Source of the DNA: JAYZDF01 sp036337945
GTDB lineage: Bacteria > Myxococcota > Kuafuiibacteriia > Kuafuiibacteriales > Kuafuiibacteriaceae
Assembly (NCBI GenBank): GCA_036337945.1
Contig: JAYZDF010000004.1
Location: 1-64,000 of the forward strand
Length of the DNA stretch: 64,000 nt
Reading direction: 5' to 3'
The notes under the pieces are model-generated. The model worked only from the letters and a program-made list of their open reading frames with translations, ran no database searches and was not told the origin of the DNA. Below, piece by piece: positions 41,530-50,253 of this stretch (positions are counted from its first letter, which is position 1; each line of letters begins with the position of its first letter). The position numbers were made by a program, and so were the translations under genes.

Positions 41530-43719
41530 ATGGCCAAGAGTTATAGTCTAATTATTGAAGATGATGACGGCGAGACAACGCTTGTCCCCTTTGAAGCGAT
41601 CGACATTACTGTTGGTCGTTGGGATGGCAATGCGATTCGTCTTCTCGATCGGAACGTTTCTCGACGACATGCGCGGTTTTCCCGCGTAAATGGATCCGTA
41701 TTTCTTGAAGATCTCAATTCTTTCAATGGCGTCAAACTTAATGGCGAACGAATTGATACCCGAACCGAAATCAACGAGGGAGACTTAGTTGAAATTGGCG
41801 ATTATCACCTTGCCTTGCAACTTGCGAAAGCAAATAAAGCGAGTGAAACGGTTGCCGATGAGCGGATTCCTACAGTCATGGCCAATGCGCCAGCAGCTTC
41901 GCCTTCTGCTCCGCTCAGTCACCTCGAGACTGTAACTCAAGCAAATTCGCCACAGAGTCATTCCACTACGGATGACTCAGGTAATCATCCATTCGTTAGT
42001 CCTCCCCCTACCAAAGAACGGCAGTCCAATCCGGTATTGCCTCCCTTCCCAGCGGCGGGAGGCCTTTCTGCACCCGAAAATCCGTTCTTTGATCCGCAGT
42101 CTTCGAACATGCTTGCGGATGAACATGCATCGCGGACTGAGCAAATTTCAGTCGGCCCTTCTGCGATTGCAAACATACCTCGTATTATTTGTGTGAGCAC
42201 CGAATACGCAGGCACTGCATTTTCACTTCAAAACGCCGAAGTCATCATAGGGCGTGTTGAAGATAACGATATCGTGATTGAGCATCGCTCTGTCTCTCGT
42301 AATCATGCGAAGATACTCTTCGATGGACAAGTTCACAAAATCATTGATTTGGATAGTGCAAACGGCATTCTGGTCAATGGTGAAGAGTATGCAATAACCG
42401 ATCTACGTCACGGTGACTTGATCGAACTTGGTCACGTCAACTTCAGATTTGTGATGTCGAATGAACCATTCGTTCCAGCGGAGGAAGAGGTCAAGGCGAT
42501 GATCGATGCGGGCGTCTCACCTCCTGAGAATCCCGTCGAAAGTGCACCGGCAACGATACCTGAATCCGAATCTGAAGGAGAAGCGATCGCCTCGACGCTT
42601 CCCCCAAATCGGGAAATGCAAAGAATCCCTGAGCCTGCACCAGCCCAAGACCTTAGTGATGCCAAGACGGTCACGGATACGCCTCTTGATGCCCTAGCTG
42701 TCTCCGAAATGTTTGAGCCCAACGTGAGCACTAGGAAATCAGAAAAGTTTGATTCGGAGAGAGCCTCTATTCATCAGTCTAAAACCGAGACCGATGTCGG
42801 AAGTCCTCCCAGTTCTCTCACTCAATCGAAGGACCCTTGGGGCACAGAAACGAAACCGGCGCTTGAAAAACCAACGACAAGCTCTGCCGCTGGTCCGAAA
42901 GAGGCGCTTTCTAGTCGAAACGTGCCAACGATGCCATCTCAACCGCAGTATCAATGGGACCAAGACGACGATTATTATCCTCAAAAGTCTATGACGGGGA
43001 GGGTCGTCACTGGTCTTGTCGTCGTCGCTTTGATTGGACTTCTATTCTCTTTCTTCGGCTCATCGTCGGTAGACCATGATGCAGCACTAGCTAAACTATT
43101 TGAAGAGCAGAAATATGCTCAGGTTTACAGTTATTATTTAGAGAACTCGTCTTCTTTTAAGTATAAAGAAAAAGCGTTTAAACTCTCTGCGGAAGCAAGC
43201 CAAAAAGTTAAGGAGAAGTCGACCCCTAAGTCTTCCCCAGAGCCTAAAGAAGAGAAATCGCTGGAACCGGAAAAAACCTCCGTGGAGGCTTCGCCCGAAG
43301 TTGTTGAAAAAACGGTTGAACCCGAAACAGCGGCTGCGGAACCTGTTGTCGAGGACGAAGCGAAAGCGACGAAGACAGCAAAAAAGAAGACCAAGAAAGC
43401 AAACCGACGAAAGCAAAGACAGGCCCGAAAGAAAAAGCGAACGGAAACAACTCGCTCTGAGCGACAAAAAGCGGAAATGTATTACCGAAGGGGAAATGAG
43501 CTCCTCGCATTTGATCGCAAGAATGCTGAGCACTGGTTAGTTTTATGCATTAAAACGGCACCGAAGTTTGCTGATTGTCATCGCTCTTTGGGTATCCTCT
43601 TTGCAGAAGTAAATCCCGACAAAGCGATTTACCACTATCGTAAGTACGTTCAGCTTAAACCGAGCGCGGATGATGCTGCAACTGTTAGAGAATTCATTCG
43701 TCAAGCCACCGGAAAGTAG
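41530..43719 (+). CDS. FHA-FHA-TM-TPR protein
   Basis: 729 aa from ATG 41530. The first FHA domain (1-100) has GR (29-30), S44-RR-H47 and N66-G67; the second (~230-320) repeats the pattern (IIGRVEDND, SVSRNHAK, SANGILVNG). Both are phospho-Thr readers. A long disordered acidic/Pro region follows, then one TM (~490-512), a Lys-rich linker and a C-terminal TPR-like segment. Probable inner-membrane adaptor that senses Ser/Thr kinase phosphorylation; no kinase is adjacent. Downstream of ctpA. Confidence 0.85.
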   Translation: MAKSYSLIIEDDDGETTLVPFEAIDITVGRWDGNAIRLLDRNVSRRHARFSRVNGSVFLEDLNSFNGVKLNGERIDTRTEINEGDLVEIGDYHLALQLAKANKASETVADERIPTVMANAPAASPSAPLSHLETVTQANSPQSHSTTDDSGNHPFVSPPPTKERQSNPVLPPFPAAGGLSAPENPFFDPQSSNMLADEHASRTEQISVGPSAIANIPRIICVSTEYAGTAFSLQNAEVIIGRVEDNDIVIEHRSVSRNHAKILFDGQVHKIIDLDSANGILVNGEEYAITDLRHGDLIELGHVNFRFVMSNEPFVPAEEEVKAMIDAGVSPPENPVESAPATIPESESEGEAIASTLPPNREMQRIPEPAPAQDLSDAKTVTDTPLDALAVSEMFEPNVSTRKSEKFDSERASIHQSKTETDVGSPPSSLTQSKDPWGTETKPALEKPTTSSAAGPKEALSSRNVPTMPSQPQYQWDQDDDYYPQKSMTGRVVTGLVVVALIGLLFSFFGSSSVDHDAALAKLFEEQKYAQVYSYYLENSSSFKYKEKAFKLSAEASQKVKEKSTPKSSPEPKEEKSLEPEKTSVEASPEVVEKTVEPETAAAEPVVEDEAKATKTAKKKTKKANRRKQRQARKKKRTETTRSERQKAEMYYRRGNELLAFDRKNAEHWLVLCIKTAPKFADCHRSLGILFAEVNPDKAIYHYRKYVQLKPSADDAATVREFIRQATGK

Positions 43720-43732
43720 GAAATAAAAAGAA

Positions 43733-44746
43733 GTGGTACCTCGATTGGGCATTTCGATGGGGGATCCCGTTGGGGTTGGTCCCGAAGTTATTGTAAAAGC
43801 TTTTGCTACCGCTGAAGAGGAAGGCCTAGAATTTAACGGCATCGTGTTTGGTGATGTCGCTGTCATTCAGAAATATGCACGTTCGAATCAAAGCGTCGTT
43901 GAGGTAGCTAGCTTAGATTCCTTTCCTACTAAGACCGCAGGTTGTATTCCTGTATTTCCTATTTCTCAGCTCGTTGATACCGAACCAGGTTGTCCCAATT
44001 CAGCGACGGACCAAGCGCAACTAGATTATATTCAGGCGGTCGTTTCTGCGATCAAGAAGCAGCAGATTGACGCGTTAGTGACAGCGCCTATTCATAAAGA
44101 AGCGATTCGTAGAGCAGGTGCAGTTTGGCCTGGTCACACGGAGATGCTTGCTGACTTAACGTCGAATGAGTCTGTTGGACGTCAAAAGTCGGTCATGATG
44201 TTGGCAGGCCCAACAATCCGAACGGTTCCGGTCACTACCCATATCTCAATTAGTGATTTATCTCGACGTCTTGATCACGACACGTTGGTCTACACAATTG
44301 AAGTAACAGCTCGTGCTCTTCAAAAGTTTTTTGGTCTTTCAGAGCCGCAGATTGCCGTAGCTGGCCTCAATCCTCACGCGGGTGAGGGTGGGCTATTCGG
44401 CCGGGAAGAAATTGAAGTGATCGAACCCGCAATTCGAACTGCCGAGCGTAATCTCGGCTTTAAGATTCACGGTCCGTTACCTGGAGACACGGTATTTTTG
44501 CAGGCATCTAAAGGTCTTTATGATGCGGTTTTGGGTATGTACCATGACCAAGCACTTATACCTGTAAAACTTCTCGACTTTGATCGAGCTGTCAACGTTA
44601 CCCTAGGACTGCCTATTATTCGAACCAGTGTAGATCATGGCACTGCTTACGATATTGCTGGGAAAGATTTAGCTTCGGAAATAAGCATGGTCGAAGCTAT
44701 AAAACTTGCTGATGCGATGGTTAGGTGTGCTCAAACCCATGCGTAA
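43733..44746 (+). CDS. pdxA: 4-hydroxythreonine-4-phosphate dehydrogenase
   Basis: PdxA makes the precursor of pyridoxal-5'-phosphate. Family motifs are complete: GDPVGVGPE, TAPIHKEAIRRAG, PGHTEMLAD, NPHAGEGGLFG, GPLPGDTVF and GMYHDQALIPVKLL. GTG start 43733 after a possible Shine-Dalgarno (AGGAA). 337 aa, normal length. Its last bases overlap the ATG of the HEAT gene. Confidence 0.95.
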   Translation: MVPRLGISMGDPVGVGPEVIVKAFATAEEEGLEFNGIVFGDVAVIQKYARSNQSVVEVASLDSFPTKTAGCIPVFPISQLVDTEPGCPNSATDQAQLDYIQAVVSAIKKQQIDALVTAPIHKEAIRRAGAVWPGHTEMLADLTSNESVGRQKSVMMLAGPTIRTVPVTTHISISDLSRRLDHDTLVYTIEVTARALQKFFGLSEPQIAVAGLNPHAGEGGLFGREEIEVIEPAIRTAERNLGFKIHGPLPGDTVFLQASKGLYDAVLGMYHDQALIPVKLLDFDRAVNVTLGLPIIRTSVDHGTAYDIAGKDLASEISMVEAIKLADAMVRCAQTHA

Positions 44747-45608
44747 TTGTCTTGTTGCATTCATGATAATGTGGGCAGTATCCTCTTTTCCCGCTTCCAG
44801 TTTTTCTGCTCCGAGCGTGAAAGAGAAACGTCTTCTCAGAGTTCTAAAGACCGATTCTTCCTATAAGGTTCGATTACAGGCACTTCGAATCCTGGGTAGA
44901 AAGTTAACTTCGAAATCTCGCAATCTTGATTACCTCGTTGATCAGGTCGGTAATGTTATCAAAGAGGATCAGCATTACATGGTTCGTGGGTTGGCTTGCT
45001 TTCTTCTTGGGCAATCTAAATCAGAACAAGCACGAGAAGCGCTAGAATTCGCCTCAAGTGACCAGCACCCTTTCGTTCGCGTTCAGTCAAAATCGGCTCT
45101 TCAAAAACTTACTTTGCGTTCCACACCGAAGGTCATTTCTCCAGCGCTCGAGGTTGCGACCAGCACGGCGTCACGCACTTTAGTTTTCACTGCGGAAACG
45201 ATGCCTGGAACACCAGTATCTTCAAAGATGATCGATTCTCTGGTTCAGCGGATGGAGCAACAGCTGCAGGCTCTGGCTTCGGAACAGTTTACAGTCAAAA
45301 ATGGCTTTAGCAACCGCGAGGTAAAACTTGATGATTCTCGATTACTTTCTGGGTTCAAGTTTCGTGCGAGTATTGCTGAGCGCAGTATCCGAAGAGAAAG
45401 AGGAACCCGAGTCCGCTCGACTGTGACCGTCCGTGTAACGATCACTACGTGGCCGGGCAACCAACTTCGTCATGTCATCAGTGCCACCGCCTCCGGTGTG
45501 ATCAGACGCGCGAAAAAAACCGCTATCCTCAAATTAGAGTCACAAGTGTTGATGAGCGCAATCGATCAGGCCGTCAGCGACGCTATGAAAGAGATTTCAA
45601 CATCGTGA
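44739..45608 (+). CDS. Secreted HEAT-repeat-containing protein
   Basis: ATG 44739 gives a signal (MRNCLVAFMIMWAVSSFPASSFSA) and an extracytoplasmic ~265-residue protein. Residues ~30-115 have HEAT-like helical pairs (SYKVRLQALRILGRKLTSK and MVRGLACFLLGQSKSEQAREALE). The C-terminal 150 residues are beta-rich and basic (VRSTVTVRVTITTWPGNQLRHVISATASG), with no recognised fold. The ATG overlaps the pdxA stop by 8 bp. Function unknown. Confidence 0.7.
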   Translation: MRNCLVAFMIMWAVSSFPASSFSAPSVKEKRLLRVLKTDSSYKVRLQALRILGRKLTSKSRNLDYLVDQVGNVIKEDQHYMVRGLACFLLGQSKSEQAREALEFASSDQHPFVRVQSKSALQKLTLRSTPKVISPALEVATSTASRTLVFTAETMPGTPVSSKMIDSLVQRMEQQLQALASEQFTVKNGFSNREVKLDDSRLLSGFKFRASIAERSIRRERGTRVRSTVTVRVTITTWPGNQLRHVISATASGVIRRAKKTAILKLESQVLMSAIDQAVSDAMKEISTS

Positions 45609-45626
45609 AAAAGTGAGACCAATAAC

Positions 45627-46241
45627 ATGAATAATCAACACGTGAATCAGCCGTCTAATTTATCCCGCTCGAATAGAAGCGTAAAAAGTTTGTTGCTCGA
45701 TCGTCATTTCCAACTGAAATATACATCAATGATTGTCGGCGTTGCGGCCTTACTTTCATTAGCCCTGGGCGGCTTTCTCGTAAGCAAGGTTAACGAAAAC
45801 TCAAGAATTCTCGGGCTAGAAAACTTAGGTGACGCCGCTTTTGAGGCGCATCTTTTTTCAGCCGACAACGAGTTAGTGATGTCCATAGCAATCAGTCTAG
45901 CTCTTTTTCTGGTTCTCTTAATCGGTCTAAGCATTGTCATGACCCATCGAGTTGTTGGACCGATCTATGTCATTAAGAGACACCTGGATGCTCTTGCAGC
46001 CGGCCGTCTTCCTCAGATTCGAGGTCTCAGGAAAGGTGACGAATTTGTTGATTGTCACCAGTCGTTGGTGAACGCTATCGACCAGCTTCACAACGAATTG
46101 GAACGGGATATCGACGTCTTATCGGCTGCTCTTGATGTTCTGGAGACTCAAGGAGAGGAGCACGAGAGCGGCTTACAGAAGGAGCTCAAATCTCTCGTCA
46201 CTCAAAAAAGAGGGAAACTTTCCACTGATTCAAAGCCTTAG
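45627..46241 (+). CDS. HAMP-domain-like membrane protein
   Basis: Two TM segments (~34-54, TSMIVGVAALLSLALGGFLV, and ~89-111, AISLALFLVLLIGLSIVM) surround a short periplasmic loop. A HAMP-like linker follows (THRVVGPIYVIKRHLDALAAGRLP) and a helical tail with DQLHNELERDID. No kinase or methyl-accepting domain follows, so this is a truncated-style HAMP protein or a membrane organiser. 204 aa. Confidence 0.7.
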   Translation: MNNQHVNQPSNLSRSNRSVKSLLLDRHFQLKYTSMIVGVAALLSLALGGFLVSKVNENSRILGLENLGDAAFEAHLFSADNELVMSIAISLALFLVLLIGLSIVMTHRVVGPIYVIKRHLDALAAGRLPQIRGLRKGDEFVDCHQSLVNAIDQLHNELERDIDVLSAALDVLETQGEEHESGLQKELKSLVTQKRGKLSTDSKP

Positions 46242-46287
46242 GGATTGACCTAGAATATCTTACAGTAAAGTTTCGAGGTTTAGACCC

Positions 46288-46316
46288 TTGACGACTATCC
46301 ACGCATTGAGTACTCC
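46288..46316 (+). promoter_or_regulatory. Possible promoter for the tRNA
   Basis: TTGACG (46288-46293), 17-nt spacer and TACTCC (46311-46316). The -10 is poor, and a 12-bp perfect palindrome (ACTCCGCGGAGT, 46312-46323) overlaps it. An upstream TTGACC (46245-46250) with TAAAGT (46266-46271), 15-nt spacing, is an alternative. Confidence 0.3.
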
Positions 46317-46329
46317 GCGGAGTGTTTGG

Positions 46330-46402
46330 GGGCCCATAGCTCAGCGGTTAGAGCTGTCGGCTCATAACCGATAGGTCCCAGGTTCGAATCCTGGTGGGCC
46401 CA
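46330..46402 (+). tRNA. tRNA with CAT anticodon, probably tRNA-Ile2 (alternatively elongator Met)
   Basis: Full cloverleaf of 73 nt: acceptor GGGCCCA paired with TGGGCCC, D arm with AGCTCAGCGGTTAGAGC, anticodon loop CTCATAA (CAT), T arm CCAGG-TTCGAAT-CCTGG, discriminator A. The 3' CCA is not encoded. C4-G69 and C5-G68 pairs in the acceptor stem are TilS recognition elements known from tRNA-Ile2, so lysidine-modified Ile decoding AUA is favoured over Met. A terminator follows at 46478. Confidence 0.93.
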
Positions 46403-46477
46403 AACAAACAATAAGATTGGATCGTGAATACCGAACGGCAACAAAAGCAGAGCAGAACAGACGCTTCGAGCTTTTTG

Positions 46478-46514
46478 AAAAAGTGCGCATGCCCCCGCCG
46501 GCTGCGCACTTTTT
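46478..46514 (+). terminator. Strong Rho-independent terminator
   Basis: A 12-bp perfect stem (AAAAAGTGCGCA / TGCGCACTTTTT) around a C/G-rich 13-nt loop, with the 3' arm's own T-run and another T-run beyond. It ends the tRNA transcript. The stem is symmetric and could also act on the minus strand. Confidence 0.85.
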
Positions 46515-46553
46515 GCTTTTTAGCCCTCACGAGTCCCTAAGAAGGAATTGATT

Positions 46554-47285
46554 GTGCGAGAAACCCTGATAACACTACATAAGCTTCAGCAAATTGACCT
46601 GCAGGCTCTGGAGCTTGAAAAAGCCGCACAGAAAATACCTGATCAAATATCAAATTTAGAAGCGGAGCCGGACGCTATTCGTGTTCAGCTCGGCGAACTC
46701 AACAATGAGCTCGAGGGGCTCAGGCTTGAACAGGCTGAAGCCGAAACAGCGATTGGAGACAAATCTGCCGAGACTACAAAATGGAAACGGAGACTCAACG
46801 AGATTCGGACGCCACGCGAGTATCAGGCTCTTTCACGCGAAGTTGAGCAAAACGAGCGATCCGTAAAGAACCTCGAAGAAAGGGTCATGGAACTCATGGT
46901 TGAGATCGAAGAGAAGGAAGGCATTCTTGGGGATAGAACTTCGAACCTTCGAGAGATCGAAGAAAAAATTGCCCAGGACGTTCTTGTTCTAAAGCAGAAA
47001 CAAGCCGAACTTTCTGCAGAAGCTAAAGTCGCGAGTGCTGGACGGACAGAAAGCGTCAACGTTCTTCCTGAAAAATTCATCAAGCTTTATGAAAAAGTCC
47101 GCGCACGTCGTCGAGGCATTGCCGTTGTGAAGATTGATAATGCAGGAACTTGTGACGGGTGCCAGATACAAATTCGTCCGCAGCTTATGCTGGAAGTTCG
47201 CCAGCTCGAAAGCGTTATTCAGTGTCCACAGTGTCAGCGCATACTTGTCCTCGAAGCGCTCGTCACGCCTGACGAAGAAGAATAG
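46554..47285 (+). CDS. Coiled-coil / C4 zinc-ribbon protein (CT398-like)
   Basis: Residues 1-180 form a long antiparallel coiled coil (LHKLQQIDLQALELEKAAQ ... EKIAQDVLVLKQKQAEL). A C-terminal zinc ribbon (CDGCQIQIRPQ ... CPQCQRIL) has the CxxC...CxxC pair. The GTG 46554 with AAGGA at 46542-46546 (7-nt spacing) is a better start than TTG 46548. Such proteins are nucleic-acid or secretion adaptor proteins of unknown exact role. 243 aa, cytosolic. Confidence 0.85.
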   Translation: MRETLITLHKLQQIDLQALELEKAAQKIPDQISNLEAEPDAIRVQLGELNNELEGLRLEQAEAETAIGDKSAETTKWKRRLNEIRTPREYQALSREVEQNERSVKNLEERVMELMVEIEEKEGILGDRTSNLREIEEKIAQDVLVLKQKQAELSAEAKVASAGRTESVNVLPEKFIKLYEKVRARRRGIAVVKIDNAGTCDGCQIQIRPQLMLEVRQLESVIQCPQCQRILVLEALVTPDEEE

Positions 47286-47374
47286 CATCGACCAATAAAC
47301 CTGGAATTCATTTCTTTCTCCGCTTCTTTTGGAATACAAAAATCCTTATCATCTTCAAACCCGAGCCCAGGTGA

Positions 47375-47380
47375 TATAAA
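47375..47380 (+). promoter_or_regulatory. -10 box before the ATG at 47389
   Basis: TATAAA followed by 8 nt (AGCGGTTT) and the ATG, with no Shine-Dalgarno. A short or absent leader is implied. The -35 is not obvious. Confidence 0.45.
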
Positions 47381-47388
47381 AGCGGTTT

Positions 47389-47745
47389 ATGACTGATAAT
47401 CAAAATCCTCATGATAACTCATATTATGTTCCGGCTGACCTCGGAAAGTTTGGTGAAGTAGGAGATGATGTTCCGGAGCTATTTAAGAAGTTCATGGATT
47501 GGTATTCCGCTTGCTTTGAAGATGGAGCGCTATCGGTCCGCGAAAAATCTCTCATTGCGCTCGCTGTTGCTCACGCCGTTCAATGTCCCTACTGTATCGA
47601 CGCCTATACGAATGAGTCGTTGAAGAACGGTTCAGATATTGATGAGATGACGGAGGCTATACATGTCGCTTCCGCTATCCGAGGTGGAGCTTCTCTCGTA
47701 CATGGGGTACAGATGCGACAAATCGCGAAGAAAATTTCTATGTGA
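47389..47745 (+). CDS. Carboxymuconolactone-decarboxylase/AhpD-like protein, arsenosugar-associated type
   Basis: 118 residues with an AhpD-type CxxC site (AVQCPYCIDAYTNESL). The N-terminus (YVPADLGKFGEVG) and the C-terminus (AIRGGASLVHGVQMR) look like the peroxidase-like protein found beside the arsenosugar enzyme ArsS; this comparison is from memory. No ArsS radical SAM gene is adjacent. Expected to be a helical oligomer using the Cys pair for peroxide or redox chemistry. Confidence 0.8.
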   Translation: MTDNQNPHDNSYYVPADLGKFGEVGDDVPELFKKFMDWYSACFEDGALSVREKSLIALAVAHAVQCPYCIDAYTNESLKNGSDIDEMTEAIHVASAIRGGASLVHGVQMRQIAKKISM

Positions 47746-47749
47746 AAAA

Positions 47750-48176
47750 GTGTTCGTGGTCTCACTAGGGCTATAAGCCGAGTCTTGTTCCTTATTCTTC
47801 TTACGTTGAATAGGGCAACGACCATTCATCTAGGCATCGTGTTACCACGATGCTCAAGCAGCCAGACCCAGACTCCGCAAGCGAGCAGCCTGCCCCAAAA
47901 GGGGAGAGTCTCTATTCGGCCTTGCTCCAGCTGGGGTTTACCGTGCCGCTCGTGTCACCACAAGCGCGGTGCGCTCTTACCGCACCGGTTCGCCCTTACT
48001 CCGTCCCCGAGAGATTCGGCTGAGAAGCGGTCTATTTTCTGTGGCACTTTCCTGCAAGTTTCCTCGACTGGCCATTAACCAGCAGCATTGCTCTATGGAG
48101 CTCGGACTTTCCTCCCGCGCAGATTGATTGCTCAATCTACGCCGGCGGTCGTTCACTCTAGAGAGGCCACGAACAC
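47750..48176 (-). ncRNA. rnpB: RNase P RNA
   Basis: Read on the minus strand, the conserved RNase P core is clear: GAGGAAAGTCCGAGCTCC near the 5' end, a P4-type region, GGTAAACCCCAGCTGGAGCAAGG, and ACAAGACTCGGCTTATAG near the 3' end. The 5' (GTGTTCGTGG...) and 3' (...CCACGAACAC) ends pair to form P1 (only one mismatch cluster). A run of five Ts follows the 3' end. At 427 nt it fits a type A RNA. Its 3' end lies 5 nt from the stop of the preceding plus-strand gene. Confidence 0.93.
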
Positions 48177-48237
48177 GTGCCAGCCTATTCTCATCAACAT
48201 GGTTTCGTCGACCTAATTCTTAGTCGATTTATACGAT

Positions 48238-50184
48238 TTAGTTATACGTCGTCGGGACGCAGGCGCTGACGTAGCTTTGAGTTACGCCGTCAATCAGGAC
48301 CGCTGAACTGAGCACTTTGCAACGGAAACCATTATCGCAATCTCCATCTCCGTTGCATAAATCGCTACACGCATTGAAGGTTGGATCGCAAAAGCCTGAT
48401 CGACATTGATTATCTGCGGTACAGCTGCTTCCCGAAAGCCCATTTCCATGAGCCCCGTCCACACAGGCTTGGACCAAATTAGGTTGGTACCGAAGGCATG
48501 TTCCGAGTAACTGCTCGGCACATAAAGTGTAATCGATCATTCTGCAAACTTGGTTACCGACACAACTATTTGAACTTCGACAAAGTTTAGCGCACTTGAA
48601 GATACCCGTGTTTACTGAGCCGACGCACGCACCACTTGCACACTGGCTATCGAGTGAGCAGGTACTTCCTTCAGGAAAGCTCCCTTGTGGTCCATCGCAA
48701 GAAGCGATGTACGTTGCAGGTGCCGCTTCATTCCATCGGCAGAAGCCACCTCCGCAATCATTGTCTTCGCTGCACGTTTCTACGCACATATACGAGTTCT
48801 GCGCACAGAGTCCTGATTTGCATTGTCCAAAGTCGAGGCATGGACTGCCTGGGCTTCCGGCAAAACTGACACTAATATTGGTCGCTTGAGTATACAGAGA
48901 ACTTGCTACACACATTTTTGCGCCGACGTAATTATAGCAAGTATAGTTAGCGGGACATTCTGCGCTCGATCCGCAGGCTTGTACGCATTTCTTGCCGAGG
49001 TTAGGTCCGAAATCAAAACAGGAACTTGATGCGCAATCTGTGTTGACGGTGCAATTTGCATTCAGTGCGGCACCTCCCGTTGCAGGTGGTGTTTGGTTTC
49101 CGCAGCGGCCGGTTAGTGTATTACACGTTTGCCCGTTAGGGCATCCTGTTGACAGGCAGCTCGGAGCACACATGTTGGTCGTTTGATCACAGATCGTTTG
49201 AGGTGGGTTACATTGGGCGTCTTGAGTGCAGGTATTGACCGGTGGAGTTCCCATTTCACAACGTCCGGTGGAGGGATTACAAATATCGCTGCCTGTACAA
49301 GAGACGCCACCAACTTGATTACATCCCCCGACACATTGGCCTGACTCGCATACTGTTTGCGGGGGATTGCATTCAGAATCTTGTACGCACGGAGCGGGAA
49401 CGTTTACACATCTGCCTGTATTGCTGTCGCAAACTTCATTCGCTCCGCAGGTTATCCCGCCGACTTGTCCGCAGCCTGCTACGCACATATTGCCTTCACA
49501 AATAGAAATGGGTGCGCCGCACTGGCTATCGTTTACGCAGGTGTTACCTACGGGTTCGCATCGACCTGTTCCCGCGTTACACTCTGTTCCTGCTCCGCAA
49601 GTTAGTCCACCAGGACTCGAGCATCCTGCAACGCAGCTTGCGTTTTCACAAATGGTTTGAGGCGGTAAACAATCAGAATCAAGGTTGCATCGAGGAAAGC
49701 TAGCGTCTTGACACTGCGACGCAACGCATTCTTGCCCAGTCGGGCAATGTATATTTTCGATGCACTCGACGCAAACATTAGCGGTTTGATCGCAATATCG
49801 CCCTGAGCAGTTTGAATCATCAACGCAGGTCCTTGTGCCATCCACACAGAGTCCAATAGAAATTTGGCAGCGTTGGTGAGGAGGGCAGTCAGTATCCAAT
49901 CGACAGTTCGCGAGTTCGATTTCTTGGCAAGTTCCTGTCGCTTGGTCGCAATATTGCTGATCGCCGCAATCTGTATTGTTCGTGCAGGTTGGGCCTGAAG
50001 GAAGACCGTTAGCTTGGCATATATTTGCCACGCAAACCTCGGCCGCCAAGCAATCTTTAGATGTTAGACAAGTGTTGCCGCCCCCCGTGCCGGAGCATGC
50101 TCCAAGCAAAAGAGCCAGTGCGGTCAGCCACAATTGCATACCGTGGTTTACCAAAAGTGCTTTGCGTACATCTCGCGCGTTCAT
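48238..50184 (-). CDS. Large Cys-rich repeat lipoprotein
   Basis: ATG 50184 follows a Shine-Dalgarno GAGGA; the signal (MQLWLTALALLLGAC) has lipobox LGAC, so it is a lipid-anchored, 648-residue protein. The mature part carries dozens of Cys in pairs. Four tandem modules of about 50 residues start at Cys173, 223, 273 and 326 (numbered from the upstream ATG 50205). Each has C-x-x-D-x-x-C-x-P-P...C...CV-x-G-C...T-G-R-C. EGF/EB-like disulfide modules are likely; role in surface adhesion is only inferred. Confidence 0.85.
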   Translation of the reverse strand: MNARDVRKALLVNHGMQLWLTALALLLGACSGTGGGNTCLTSKDCLAAEVCVANICQANGLPSGPTCTNNTDCGDQQYCDQATGTCQEIELANCRLDTDCPPHQRCQISIGLCVDGTRTCVDDSNCSGRYCDQTANVCVECIENIHCPTGQECVASQCQDASFPRCNLDSDCLPPQTICENASCVAGCSSPGGLTCGAGTECNAGTGRCEPVGNTCVNDSQCGAPISICEGNMCVAGCGQVGGITCGANEVCDSNTGRCVNVPAPCVQDSECNPPQTVCESGQCVGGCNQVGGVSCTGSDICNPSTGRCEMGTPPVNTCTQDAQCNPPQTICDQTTNMCAPSCLSTGCPNGQTCNTLTGRCGNQTPPATGGAALNANCTVNTDCASSSCFDFGPNLGKKCVQACGSSAECPANYTCYNYVGAKMCVASSLYTQATNISVSFAGSPGSPCLDFGQCKSGLCAQNSYMCVETCSEDNDCGGGFCRWNEAAPATYIASCDGPQGSFPEGSTCSLDSQCASGACVGSVNTGIFKCAKLCRSSNSCVGNQVCRMIDYTLCAEQLLGTCLRYQPNLVQACVDGAHGNGLSGSSCTADNQCRSGFCDPTFNACSDLCNGDGDCDNGFRCKVLSSAVLIDGVTQSYVSACVPTTYN

Positions 50185-50253
50185 TCTGTTCCTCGCAAAG
50201 GACATACCTTTGCAGAACTAGTATCGGCAGAACAACTGTGGCGGTGCGATAAT

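Noticed and set aside
43138..43533. Minus-strand Phe/Arg/Leu-rich ORF opposite the FHA-TPR linker
   Set aside because: It is the shadow of the Lys/Glu/Ala-rich linker of the real gene and has no recognisable family.
46348..46530. Minus-strand ORF spanning the tRNA and terminator
   Set aside because: It runs across the tRNA cloverleaf and the hairpin, with no domain or start signal.
47785..48078. 97-codon plus-strand ORF inside the rnpB region
   Set aside because: The minus strand holds conserved RNase P RNA elements and P1 pairing here, so the reading frame is accidental.
48208..48227. Imperfect inverted repeat with short T-run between the large lipoprotein gene and rnpB
   Set aside because: The stem is broken by an unpaired base and the T-run is only three, so neither a terminator nor an operator is supported.
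49096..49689. Repeated Cys-module DNA considered as CRISPR or tandem DNA repeat
   Set aside because: The repeat is in the protein only; DNA copies diverge and there are no identical short repeats with spacers.
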